Origin: Lachnospiraceae bacterium | GTDB lineage: Bacteria > Bacillota > Clostridia > Lachnospirales > Bianqueaceae | Assembly (NCBI GenBank): GCA_022794035.1 | Contig: JAAWDX010000001.1 | Span: forward strand, 124,001-188,000 | Direction: 5' to 3' | DNA: 64,000 nucleotides | In this document: positions 17,120 to 25,356 of the stretch, piece by piece | How the letters are laid out: each line of letters starts with the position of its first letter | Position numbering within the stretch: the stretch's first letter is position 1 | Notes under the pieces: model-generated | What the model saw: only the letters and a program-made list of their open reading frames with translations | What the model was told of the DNA's origin: nothing | Databases searched by the model: none | Translations under genes and position numbers: made by a program

Positions 17120-18508
17120 TCATTTTCCCAGACAAAACCGGCTAAAGATCTCTGTCACCACATCCTCCTGCGTGCTGCGCCCGCAAACCTCACCCAAAAA
17201 ATCACAGGCCTGCCGTATATCAATCACCAGAAGATCCTGTTCAAACTCTGCCTGCTCCAGCACCCGCTCCAGCGCCTCTCTGGCTCTGATCAGCGCCTCC
17301 TTTTGCCTTAGGTTCGTCACCATCGGCCGATCATCCGCCAGCACCTCTCCGCCAAAAAACATCTCTTTTACTCGCGCTGCCAGCGCCTGTACGCCGCTGC
17401 CCTGCTTAGCAGAGACCTCTAAAATCCTTCCCTTGGCCTCGGGAAAAACCTCCTCCAGCTGCTCAGCAGACTGCCATCCCGCATCCATCTTATTCAGCAA
17501 AATCAAATACGGCCGCGCCTTCACCTTTTCAAATAGCTGCCTTTCCTCCGGCAAAACCTCCCGGTCCGCATCCAGCACAAAAAACGCCAGATCGCATTGC
17601 TCCAAAGACTGCAGAGCCCTTTCCACACCGATCCTTTCCACCTCATCCTTTGTATCGCGAATGCCTGCCGTATCCATGATGCAAATCGGAATGCCTGCCA
17701 GATCCAGCCTTTCCTCCAAGGTATCCCGCGTTGTGCCCGGAACCGATGTTACAATCGCGCGCTGCTCGCGCAGCAACATGTTCAGGAGACTGCTCTTCCC
17801 TACATTAGGCCGGCCCACAATACTCACCTTAACTCCCTGGCGCAACATGCGGCCGCTTTCTGCTGTCGCAAGTAGTGCCTTTATCTCTTCATTAATCTCC
17901 AGACAGCCTCTTTGTATCGCTTCATCTGTGATCTCCGGCACATCCTCATATTCCGGATAATCAATATTGACCTCAATGCCTACGATCATATCCAAAAGGC
18001 TTTGACGCAGTGCCTCAATTTTCTTATAAAGCCCTCCGCCCAGCTGATTGACAGCAGCCTTTAATGAATATGCTGTCTGTGCACTTATCATATCCATAAC
18101 CGCTTCTGCCTTTGTCAGATCCATACGGCCATGCAAAAAAGCCCGCTTTGAAAATTCGCCCGGCTCCGCCATAGAAGCACCGGCTTCCAAAAGGGCTTCT
18201 AAAATACGCCGGCAAATATACATGCCGCCATGACAGCTGATTTCCACCGTATCCTCTCCGGTAAAGGTATGCGGCGCCCTCATCACCAGCAGCAAAACCT
18301 CATCCAGCTGTTCTCCTTTTATCGTCTGAACCCATCCATATAGGGCCTTATGCGCAGGGCAGGATGCCGCTTTCTTTTTTCGCGGTGATACAAAAACCCG
18401 GTCTGCAATCTCAATGGCATCCGGCCCCGTCATCCGAATCACAGCAATAGCGCCCGTTCCCACTGGCGTTGAAATGGCTGCTATTGTTTTTTCCCTTTCC
18501 TGATTCAC
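17120..18508 (-). CDS. mnmE: tRNA modification GTPase
   Basis: 462 residues. GTPase partner of MnmG in cmnm5U34 tRNA modification. An N-terminal tetrahydrofolate-binding domain (IAAISTPVGTGAIAVIRMTG) is followed by a helical domain with an embedded G domain: G1 GRPNVGKSSLLN, G3 DTAGIRDT, G4 NKMD. It ends in FCLGK, the conserved C-terminal Cys motif. The start is GTG behind GAGGT. It is separated from jag upstream by a terminator, and from mnmG by a new promoter. Confidence 0.96.
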   Translation of the reverse strand: MNQEREKTIAAISTPVGTGAIAVIRMTGPDAIEIADRVFVSPRKKKAASCPAHKALYGWVQTIKGEQLDEVLLLVMRAPHTFTGEDTVEISCHGGMYICRRILEALLEAGASMAEPGEFSKRAFLHGRMDLTKAEAVMDMISAQTAYSLKAAVNQLGGGLYKKIEALRQSLLDMIVGIEVNIDYPEYEDVPEITDEAIQRGCLEINEEIKALLATAESGRMLRQGVKVSIVGRPNVGKSSLLNMLLREQRAIVTSVPGTTRDTLEERLDLAGIPICIMDTAGIRDTKDEVERIGVERALQSLEQCDLAFFVLDADREVLPEERQLFEKVKARPYLILLNKMDAGWQSAEQLEEVFPEAKGRILEVSAKQGSGVQALAARVKEMFFGGEVLADDRPMVTNLRQKEALIRAREALERVLEQAEFEQDLLVIDIRQACDFLGEVCGRSTQEDVVTEIFSRFCLGK

Positions 18509-18534
18509 AGTGTTTCTACCTCATTTTCCTTCAA

Positions 18535-18565
18535 AAAAGGATGCCACATAACGCAGCATCCTTTT
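18535..18565 (-). terminator. Terminator of the rpmH-rnpA-yidC-jag operon
   Basis: AAAAGGATGC pairs perfectly with GCATCCTTTT around 11 bases; on the minus strand it ends in TTTTTT. Confidence 0.85.
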
Positions 18566-18570
18566 CCTTA

Positions 18571-19458
18571 TTAATGTCTCTTTCTAAGTGAGATAATCAC
18601 CTTACGGTATGGCTCCTCTCCATCGCTGTGCGTTTCTACGCTGCGATCCGCCTGCAGTACCGAATGAATGATCCTTCTTTCATAGGGATTCATTGGCTCC
18701 AGCACGACCCGATGACCCGTCCGCTTTACCTTTTTAGCCAGATTGATCGCTAATTTTTCGAGCGTTTCCTGACGGCGTGCCCGATAGCCCTCTGTATCCA
18801 GCTTAATTCTCACGTGATCATTTCTTCCTTTATTCACAACAAGGGTCGCAAGATATTGAAGAGAATCCAGTGTGCTGCCCCTCTTTCCGATAATCACACC
18901 CATGCCTTCTCCCTCGATACCTACCTCCAGGATTCCTTCTTTAGAAAACTGAGTGGTAATAGAGGATTCAATGCCCATGGCGCTCAGCACTTCCTGCAAA
19001 AAGTCCTTGACCTTCTGCTGTACCACCTCTGCATCGGCAGGAATCTCATACACAGGCGCTGCATAGGCTGGCTTGTCCTGTGCTCTTTCATTTCTGCCCT
19101 GTCCGGCAGCCTTCGTTTCTCTCTCCGAATTGACCTTTCTCAGGCGCTGCTCGATGGTATCATCGATGACAACCTTTTCTCCTGTTACGGTCACAGCTTC
19201 TACCGGCTGCTTAGCAGTTTCTTCCTGTACCTCCTCCACAGAGGCGCTGCTTAGCGGCTCAGAAGACGCAATCACTGGCTCCTCGCCTTCCTTTAATGTA
19301 GCGCGCACCTTAGCATCCTTGCGCAGCAAGCCCATAAACCCTTTGCTGCCTTCTTCTAAAACTTCAATATTAACCTGATCACTGGAGGCGCCCAGCTGCA
19401 ATAATGCGTTTGTAATCGCCTCATCCAGTGTTTTAGCACTGACTACAACCGAGTTCAT
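18571..19458 (-). CDS. khpB: Jag/KhpB RNA-binding protein
   Basis: 295 residues with three recognisable parts: the Jag N-terminal domain (VVSAKTLDEAITNALLQLGAS), a charged Glu-rich linker (about 75-140), then a KH domain with GXXG as IGKRGSTLDSLQYL and a C-terminal R3H domain (ERRIIHSVLQADRSVETHS). In relatives it binds many RNAs with KhpA and affects cell elongation and division. It is two bases downstream of yidC, the standard arrangement, and the operon ends just after it. Confidence 0.93.
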   Translation of the reverse strand: MNSVVVSAKTLDEAITNALLQLGASSDQVNIEVLEEGSKGFMGLLRKDAKVRATLKEGEEPVIASSEPLSSASVEEVQEETAKQPVEAVTVTGEKVVIDDTIEQRLRKVNSERETKAAGQGRNERAQDKPAYAAPVYEIPADAEVVQQKVKDFLQEVLSAMGIESSITTQFSKEGILEVGIEGEGMGVIIGKRGSTLDSLQYLATLVVNKGRNDHVRIKLDTEGYRARRQETLEKLAINLAKKVKRTGHRVVLEPMNPYERRIIHSVLQADRSVETHSDGEEPYRKVIISLRKRH

Positions 19459-19460
19459 TC

Positions 19461-20711
19461 TTATTTTTCCTCCTGATTTGTATTTTCCGTCTGCTCAGAC
19501 ATCTCTGCCGGAGTATCCTTAAGTGCCTTCTGTTTCTCCTTTTCCTCCTGCTGCTGGCGCATTGCCGCAAGCTTATTGCCGGCCATGCTGCTCTTCATGG
19601 AGGAAGCGGTACCGATCCGATTACCGGTTAGTTTATCGATTTTAGATTTAGAAGCCTCTTTCAGCTTCTTTTTCTCAATCAATTCTTCCCTACGTTTAAG
19701 AGCTTCCCGATATTCCTCTCGGTCGATCATAGAATCTGTAATAAACTGACTGACAATACCAAACAGATTGCCGGCAATCCAGTACAGGCCGAGACCGAGC
19801 GGCATCGAAGCCGTAAAGAAGGCCGTCATAACCGGAAAAACATAGGTCATCATCTTCATGGAGTTCTGCTGCTTCACCTTGCCATCCGGGCTGGCCATTT
19901 TCTGACGCTTATCATTCGCCCTCTGCGCCAGCCAGCTCTGCAAAAATGTAGTACCGCCTGACAAAAGCGGGAAAATGATACCAATTCCGGTCCAACCGGG
20001 CGCTTCGGAAAGATTAAATAAAAGCGGACCACCGCCGAACGAATTAAACGTCTCCTGCAGCAAGTAATTGCTTTCAAATGCCGCATTGCCGACAAGCCCT
20101 GTTACTTCCTTTAAAACGCCCCACTGATCTCGGGATAAATGATAAAGCAGATCAATGACTGAATCCGTTGTCTGAATATCGAAGTCGCTCAGGCTGTTTA
20201 TGACAGCCTGAAAATTATTGGTTAAGATATCGACATATCCCGGAACTGCCTGTACCTGCAGGGCCATACTATTATAGATATCGCCGATCTGATTCAGGTA
20301 AAACGGAACATTTCTTAAAATCTCAAACAGTGCAAACAGAATCGGCATCTGAATCAAAAGAGGAAGACAGCCGCTCATAGGATTGGCTTTATTCTTCTTA
20401 TATAATTCACTGATCTCCATCTGCATTTTCTGATTGGATTCAGGATCCTTTTTATTTTTGTACTTAGCCTGGATTTTTTCTACCTTAGGCTGCAGACGCA
20501 TCATCGCACGCGATGAACGCTGCTGCTTGATCATCAAAGGCATCATCAATGCTCTGGCAATAAATGTAAAGAAGATAATGGTAATTGCTAAAACATGATG
20601 AGACGTTAGCGTGTTGACCACATAAAATACGCCGTTGAAGATGAAGCTCATAATCATTGCGAACGGTTTTAATAACCAGTTCTTCGTCGCTGCCAATATC
20701 ACAAAATTCAA
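19461..20711 (-). CDS. yidC: Membrane protein insertase YidC/OxaA
   Basis: 416 residues. Inserts membrane proteins alone or with SecYEG. An N-terminal hydrophobic segment, then the conserved YidC core with MKMMTYVFPVMTAFFTASMP near the C-terminus and about five spans. A long basic, Gln/Lys-rich cytoplasmic tail (from about residue 335) may bind ribosomes. It lacks a clear lipobox, unlike Bacillus SpoIIIJ, so it may be a non-lipidated clostridial form. It lies between yidD and jag. Confidence 0.94.
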   Translation of the reverse strand: MNFVILAATKNWLLKPFAMIMSFIFNGVFYVVNTLTSHHVLAITIIFFTFIARALMMPLMIKQQRSSRAMMRLQPKVEKIQAKYKNKKDPESNQKMQMEISELYKKNKANPMSGCLPLLIQMPILFALFEILRNVPFYLNQIGDIYNSMALQVQAVPGYVDILTNNFQAVINSLSDFDIQTTDSVIDLLYHLSRDQWGVLKEVTGLVGNAAFESNYLLQETFNSFGGGPLLFNLSEAPGWTGIGIIFPLLSGGTTFLQSWLAQRANDKRQKMASPDGKVKQQNSMKMMTYVFPVMTAFFTASMPLGLGLYWIAGNLFGIVSQFITDSMIDREEYREALKRREELIEKKKLKEASKSKIDKLTGNRIGTASSMKSSMAGNKLAAMRQQQEEKEKQKALKDTPAEMSEQTENTNQEEK

Positions 20712-20741
20712 TGGCTTTGCTCCTCTCTGCGCCGGCGGCTC

Positions 20742-20951
20742 TTAGGGAACGGGATCATAGCCGCCCGAATGAAAAGGATGGCATTTTAAGATTCTGCGCA
20801 CTGCCAGCTTTCCGCCCTTCCATGCCCCATATTTTTGAATCGCTTCATAAGCATATGCAGAGCAGGTGGGAACGAAGCGGCAGGTCGCAGGCTTTAAGGG
20901 TGAAATACACTTTCTATAAAAGGTAATCAGCCCCAGCATGATCATTTTCAT
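20742..20951 (-). CDS. yidD: Membrane protein insertion efficiency factor
   Basis: 69 residues with the highly conserved [19 protein letters not shown] motif and the C-terminal [13 protein letters not shown] small membrane-associated helper of YidC. The frame can begin at 20960, inside rnpA, but the rnpA stop TGA is followed by A and then the ATG at 20951, and AAAAGGAA is better spaced for that ATG, so I chose it. Coupled to rnpA. Confidence 0.92.
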   Translation of the reverse strand: MKMIMLGLITFYRKCISPLKPATCRFVPTCSAYAYEAIQKYGAWKGGKLAVRRILKCHPFHSGGYDPVP

Positions 20952-20952
20952 T

Positions 20953-21288
20953 TCATCCATTTCCTTTTAAAAATCCTAGTTGGTTGCCAAGTCTAAGCAG
21001 AGATATCTCCATATCTGTGCTCTTTTTATTTTTAGCTGCTTTTCTGGCAACAATAACAACATCATATCCGGGCAAAAAATCTGTTTCATGGAGCCGACAG
21101 GCTTCCTTAATGATTCTTTTCACTCTGCTTCGCACGACGCTATTTCCAATTTTTTTGCTGACGGTGATCCCTAGGCGACTCACCAATAGGTCATTTTCCA
21201 AAACATATACCGCGACGCAGTAGTCAGCCTTTGATTTTCCTTGGCTGTAAACCCGGCGAAATTGTAGATTTTTGAGGCTTTGTATCAT
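20953..21288 (-). CDS. rnpA: Ribonuclease P protein component
   Basis: 111 residues. Protein cofactor of RNase P, which matures tRNA 5' ends. It has the RNR-type motif as [17 protein letters not shown] and the preceding GITVSKKIG strand. The start follows GGGGGAG. It is about 110 bases downstream of rpmH; the gap contains two strong inverted repeats. Confidence 0.95.
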   Translation of the reverse strand: MIQSLKNLQFRRVYSQGKSKADYCVAVYVLENDLLVSRLGITVSKKIGNSVVRSRVKRIIKEACRLHETDFLPGYDVVIVARKAAKNKKSTDMEISLLRLGNQLGFLKGNG

Positions 21289-21310
21289 ACACTCCCCCTC
21301 ATTTTAAAGC

Positions 21311-21340
21311 ATTTTCTTCCTTATATATAAGGAAGAAAAT
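21311..21340. repeat. 30-bp perfect palindrome between rpmH and rnpA
   Basis: ATTTTCTTCCTTATA followed immediately by its exact inverse complement. No T run follows it on the minus strand, so it is not a standard terminator; it may be a processing site or attenuator. Confidence 0.8.
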
Positions 21341-21344
21341 AAGA

Positions 21345-21378
21345 TTGAATCGGCTTTGCTGCCACAAAACCGATTCAA
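21345..21378 (-). promoter_or_regulatory. Hairpin after rpmH
   Basis: TTGAATCGG pairs exactly with CCGATTCAA around 16 bases, shortly after the rpmH stop. On the minus strand TCTTATTTTC follows, so it may be a partial terminator setting the rpmH:rnpA ratio. Confidence 0.5.
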
Positions 21379-21401
21379 CTCATTGTCAAATTTAGTCGTG
21401 A

Positions 21402-21536
21402 TCAAGCAGAAAGCGTTTTTCTGCCTTTTCTTCTTCTTCTGGATAAAACCTTTCTTCCGTTAGCGGTCATCATTCTTTTTCTAAAGCCATGTTCTCTTTT
21501 ACGCTGTTTGGTTTTCGGTTTAAAAGTCGTTTTCAC
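21402..21536 (-). CDS. rpmH: 50S ribosomal protein L34
   Basis: 44 codons, read by hand because it is very short. The product is Lys/Arg-rich, with [18 protein letters not shown] and the C-terminal [12 protein letters not shown], both diagnostic of L34. The start is GTG, ten bases after AAGGAGGT. A consensus promoter lies upstream. It heads the rpmH-rnpA-yidD-yidC-jag operon, the usual left flank of bacterial origins. Confidence 0.97.
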   Translation of the reverse strand: MKTTFKPKTKQRKREHGFRKRMMTANGRKVLSRRRRKGRKTLSA

Positions 21537-21572
21537 AGAGACTACACCTCCTTATTTTAGAGCACCGTTTTC

Positions 21573-21601
21573 ATTATATTTAACGCATTTCATTAAGTCA
21601 A
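21573..21601 (-). promoter_or_regulatory. Promoter for rpmH operon
   Basis: Minus strand TTGACT, 17 bases, TATAAT, about 37 bases upstream of the GTG start. Confidence 0.85.
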
Positions 21602-21639
21602 GCTTTTTTTCACCTAAAAAGAACTTTCTTATATTAAAT

Positions 21640-22336
21640 GAAGAATAACAAATCAGGAAAACGAAATGCCACGTCTCCTGAATCGAACATTTCATTCTTT
21701 TTTTCTCCTTTATATACATATTAAAACCATAGGCATTTCATAGCAAAAAGCAATCTTTTTTTTAAATCTCTTACCGAACTGAGATCCTTTTTCTTTTGAG
21801 TTATCCACAAAAAAAGGGTGAGTTATTCACAATTTGTGGACAAATGTATGTTCTATAGCCCTTCTCAAGCCTTTATTTACCTATATCTTAGTTATCAACA
21901 TTTGTGTACAAAGTTATCCACACTATCAACATTATTCCTCGTTTTTTTACAAAACTATTACGTAAGTTTATGAAAATGAAATACTTTTCTGTAAAAAGAC
22001 AGCAAAATATCACCTCATTATCCATTTTTATACAGCAATCCCTTTTTTTAGCATTTTAGGAAAAAGTTATCCACAAAGTTGTCCACATGCCAATTTGAAT
22101 TTTTACCTGATTTCTCTGTATATCTCTTGAATAATCGGCCGATTTTTGATATCCTATATACACCTTTTATGACAGCAAGCCATAAAAGCATCAAGTTATC
22201 CACATTTTGTGGATAACCTTGTGAGTAACTTTTTTATATTCTTAGTTTATCCCTTTATTTTCCTAGCTTTTCAGATGTGAAAAAAGTTATCCACTTTGTG
22301 CACCTTTTCACTACTTCTCTTAGGAGGACCCTACTC
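21640..22336. other. oriC part 1: DnaA-box cluster upstream of dnaA
   Basis: Gene-free and AT-rich. Exact TTATCCACA boxes are at 21801-21809, 21914-21922, 22067-22075 and 22196-22204 (plus strand) and 22208-22216 (minus strand); TTATTCACA is at 21823-21831. One-mismatch copies are at 21835-21843 (minus), 21892-21900, 22079-22087 and 22287-22295. The pair at 22196/22208 forms an inverted repeat. This matches the incA/incB side of a Bacillus-type bipartite origin. It also holds the dnaA promoter. Confidence 0.9.
22127..22155 (+). promoter_or_regulatory. Probable dnaA promoter with palindromic spacer
   Basis: TTGAAT, 17 bases, TATCCT. The spacer contains the 12-bp palindrome AATCGGCCGATT (22133-22144), a possible operator. 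Confidence 0.5.
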
Positions 22337-23689
22337 ATGATCTATGATGCTGCGCTCATTTATAACAGCCTGAAGGAGCTTCTGCAGTCCAAACTGCAGC
22401 CTGTTACCTTCGATGCTTTATTTAAGGATTTAGTCCCTGTTATTGTTGAAAATCAGGTGTTAATCCTCGAAACCTCTCAGCCCGCTACCAAAGACATTAT
22501 TTCCAAGTCCGGCCGCTATGCCGCCCTGATCCATCAATGCTTCGAGGAACTCGGCTACAGCGCCCTTTCCTTTCGGATCATTGACGAAGGCACCTATACC
22601 CCCTCAGAGGAAGCCGCCCCTCCTGAAGAAAAAAACACAGTTGATCTGGCCAAAAAGGCAGGCCTGAATCCTCGCTACACATTTGAAGATTTCGTATCCG
22701 GCACCAACAACCGCCTAGCCTATGCCTCCGCCGTTGCTGTAGCCGATTCTCCAGGAGATACCTACAATCCCCTTTATATCTGGGGAAATTCAGGACTTGG
22801 CAAAACGCATCTCATGCAGTCTATCGGTCATCATGTCCTGCGCAATGATCCTACCAAAAGGGTTCTGTACGTTTCCTCTGAGACCTTCACTAACGAGATG
22901 ATCACCGCCATTGGAAGCAATACCAACGAAAAATTCCGTCAAAAGTACCGCCAGATCGACGTTCTTTTGATCGATGATATCCAGTTTCTAGGAGGAAAAG
23001 AAGGTACGCAGGATGAATTTTTCCATACCTTCAATACCCTTTATCAGGATAACAAACAGATCGTTATCTCCGGTGACCGCCCTCCGGAAGAAATTCAGCT
23101 TTTAGAAGAACGCATCCGTTCACGCTTTAAATGGGGCATGATCACCGATATCAAGCCGCCGGATTATGAAACGCGCGTCGCCATTTTGCAGAAAAAAGCA
23201 CAGTATAACCATATGGATATCGACATCTCCGTTCTCAGCTACATAGCCAATAATGTCTCTTCTAACATCCGAGAACTCGAAGGAGCCCTCACACGTGTAA
23301 GCGGCTTCAGCAGGCTTTACCCCGATCGCTCTATCGATATCGAGCTTGCACAGGAAGCTCTTAAGGATTATATCGGCGCTGACGCGCAAAAAATGATCAC
23401 GATTCCCCGTATCATCGACATCGTCTGCGAGCGGTATCATATCCGTGCAGAAGATGTACGCTCCAAGAAAAAACCCAAGGAAATTGCCTATCCAAGACAA
23501 ATTGCTATGTATCTCAGCCGAAAGCTGACAGAAGAACCTCTTTCCAATATCGGCAGCTATTTTGGAGGACGGGATCATACCACTGTCATCCATGCCTGCA
23601 ACAAAATTGTTGATGATTTAAAAGGCAATCAGGGAGACGAACTCAGAAGAGCGCTGGAAGACATGGAAAGACGAATTAACGGCGAATAA
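22337..23689 (+). CDS. dnaA: Chromosomal replication initiator DnaA
   Basis: 450 residues. AAA+ initiator that binds DnaA boxes and opens the origin. Domain I is about 1-85, a short linker (EEAAPPEEKN) follows, and the AAA+ core holds Walker A GNSGLGKTHL (150-159), Walker B LLIDDIQFL and the sensor/arginine-finger region. C-terminal domain IV has the signature GGRDHTTVIHACNKI. An earlier in-frame ATG exists at 22277, but TAGGAGG lies just before the ATG at 22337 and homologues start there. It is flanked on both sides by DnaA boxes, so autoregulation is likely. Confidence 0.97.
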   Translation: MIYDAALIYNSLKELLQSKLQPVTFDALFKDLVPVIVENQVLILETSQPATKDIISKSGRYAALIHQCFEELGYSALSFRIIDEGTYTPSEEAAPPEEKNTVDLAKKAGLNPRYTFEDFVSGTNNRLAYASAVAVADSPGDTYNPLYIWGNSGLGKTHLMQSIGHHVLRNDPTKRVLYVSSETFTNEMITAIGSNTNEKFRQKYRQIDVLLIDDIQFLGGKEGTQDEFFHTFNTLYQDNKQIVISGDRPPEEIQLLEERIRSRFKWGMITDIKPPDYETRVAILQKKAQYNHMDIDISVLSYIANNVSSNIRELEGALTRVSGFSRLYPDRSIDIELAQEALKDYIGADAQKMITIPRIIDIVCERYHIRAEDVRSKKKPKEIAYPRQIAMYLSRKLTEEPLSNIGSYFGGRDHTTVIHACNKIVDDLKGNQGDELRRALEDMERRINGE

Positions 23690-24012
23690 TTATTCAAATA
23701 TTCATCTTTTATTCATTTTCATTTTTATCCACATTTTTAAGTGCATAACCCCATTTTTTAAGTGGATAACCTGTGGATTTCATGTGGATAACTTTTCATC
23801 ATTTTCCACCCATGTGGATTTTGTGGATAACTCGACAATTTCCGTCATTTTATCCACAGACTTTTCAACATCGTCAAGCCCCTTCTACAAAGGCCTAAGA
23901 CCACTTTTCCACAAATTCACAGCCCCTACTACTATAACTACTAATAAATACTTATATATATTATATATAACGCATCGCTGTAGAGATATCCACAGCCTGA
24001 AAGGAGACTATC
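23690..24012. other. oriC part 2: DnaA boxes and unwinding region between dnaA and dnaN
   Basis: Exact boxes: 23725-23733 and 23850-23858 (plus), 23783-23791 and 23822-23830 (minus). Near boxes: 23761-23769 (minus), 23905-23913 (TTTTCCACA) and 23986-23994. The right part (23926-23970) holds a trinucleotide array followed by an all-AT stretch, the expected site of strand opening. Confidence 0.9.
23926..23970 (+). other. DnaA-trio array and AT-rich duplex unwinding element
   Basis: CTA CTA CTA TAA CTA CTA follows a GCCCC stretch and the near-box TTTTCCACA, then a long A/T-only run (TACTTATATATATTATATAT). The complementary strand reads TAG triplets, the DnaA-trio pattern described for Bacillus subtilis, in the same box/GC/trio/AT order. 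Confidence 0.8.
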
Positions 24013-25119
24013 ATGTTAACTATCTGTAATCGTAACGATCTTCTCAAAAGTGTTGGAATTGTATCAAAAGCCGTTTCTTCCAAAACGACGCTGCCCATTC
24101 TTGAATGCATTCTGCTGGATGCGGAAGGAAATCAGCTAACGCTTCTTGGCAACGATCTGGAACTTGGCATTCAGACAAACATTGAAGCTGTTGTAAAAAA
24201 AGAGGGCTGTATTGCTGTCAATGCCCGTATTTTTTCTGAGATCATCCGCCGTCTTCCTGATGAGGACATCAAAATTGAAACAGATGATCATCACAATATC
24301 ACAATTGAATGTGCCCGCTCTAAATTTAACATTGCAGGACAGTCCGGCGAAGATTTTCCGAGACTTCCTGAAGTAGAATCCAAACAGCAAATTGTATTGC
24401 CGCAGGCTACCTTCAAAGACATGATTCATAATACAATCTTTTCAATTGCTCCTGAAGATAGCGGCAGACCCATCCTAACTGGAGAACTGATGGATATTCG
24501 CGACGGTTATTTATATTTGGTTGCCGTGGATGGTTTTCGTATTTCCATGCGCCGCACACAGGTAAACTGTGCAGAGGAATTTAAAGTAACCGTACCGGGA
24601 AAAGCACTGAATGAAATCCATAAGATTTTGGAAAACGAAGAAGATTCTCTTATGACGGTAAGCTTCACCGGAAAACACGTGATCTTCCAGATGAATGAAA
24701 CCATTGTCCTTTCGAGATTGCTGGAGGGAGACTTTTTACAGTATCAGCGCAACTTAAATATGGATTTCCAATCAAAGGTAACAATCAATAAAAAAGAACT
24801 GCTTGACAGCGTAGACAGAGCAGCTCTGATCAGCCGTGAAAGTAAAAACAGTCCGATTCGCCTGCAGATTGAGGGCGATAAAATGGTGATTACCTCCAAT
24901 GCTGAAAACAGCAGCGCCTATGAAGAAATTGCACTGAGCTTAGAAGGAGAAGGACTGACGATTGCCTTTAATCCAAGGTATTTCCTCGACGCATTAAAAG
25001 CGATCGAAGAAGAAGAGATCTGCATACATTTGTCTTCCTCTCTGACACCTTGTATCATTCAGGATGTGGAATCAGAGGATTATAAATATTTCATTCTTCC
25101 GATCCGCCTTCACAGCTAA
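24013..25119 (+). CDS. dnaN: DNA polymerase III sliding clamp (beta subunit)
   Basis: 368 residues, the usual clamp length, with three repeated clamp domains. It starts MLTICNRNDLLKSVGIVSKAV and ends in the conserved YKYFILPIRLHS, the family's C-terminal tail. The dimer encircles DNA and tethers polymerase and other factors. AAGGAG lies seven bases before the ATG. First gene right of the unwinding element; yaaA follows by 11 bases. Confidence 0.97.
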   Translation: MLTICNRNDLLKSVGIVSKAVSSKTTLPILECILLDAEGNQLTLLGNDLELGIQTNIEAVVKKEGCIAVNARIFSEIIRRLPDEDIKIETDDHHNITIECARSKFNIAGQSGEDFPRLPEVESKQQIVLPQATFKDMIHNTIFSIAPEDSGRPILTGELMDIRDGYLYLVAVDGFRISMRRTQVNCAEEFKVTVPGKALNEIHKILENEEDSLMTVSFTGKHVIFQMNETIVLSRLLEGDFLQYQRNLNMDFQSKVTINKKELLDSVDRAALISRESKNSPIRLQIEGDKMVITSNAENSSAYEEIALSLEGEGLTIAFNPRYFLDALKAIEEEEICIHLSSSLTPCIIQDVESEDYKYFILPIRLHS

Positions 25120-25130
25120 GAAGGGAGAAT

Positions 25131-25355
25131 ATGATGAAAATCTGCAAGGTAAAAGGAGACTATATTCAGCTTAACCAATTGCTGAAATTAGAAAATATTG
25201 TTTCCACTGGCGGAGAAGCCAGACAGCTGATCGAACACGGCATGGTCAGAGTGAACGGAGAGAAAGCAGAAGCAATCCGCAAAAAAATTAAAATGGGCGA
25301 TAAAGTAGAGGTCAGCGGCGAGATCCTGCTGATAGAGACAGAAACGGAATCCTGA
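25131..25355 (+). CDS. yaaA: S4-domain RNA-binding protein YaaA/RlbA
   Basis: 74 residues forming one S4 RNA-binding domain: LNQLLKLENIVSTGGEARQLIEHGMVRVNGE. Always found between dnaN and recF in Firmicutes; probably ribosome-associated. There are two adjacent ATG codons (25131 and 25134); GGGAGAAT suits the second slightly better. One base separates its stop from recF. Confidence 0.93.
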   Translation: MMKICKVKGDYIQLNQLLKLENIVSTGGEARQLIEHGMVRVNGEKAEAIRKKIKMGDKVEVSGEILLIETETES

Positions 25356-25356
25356 T

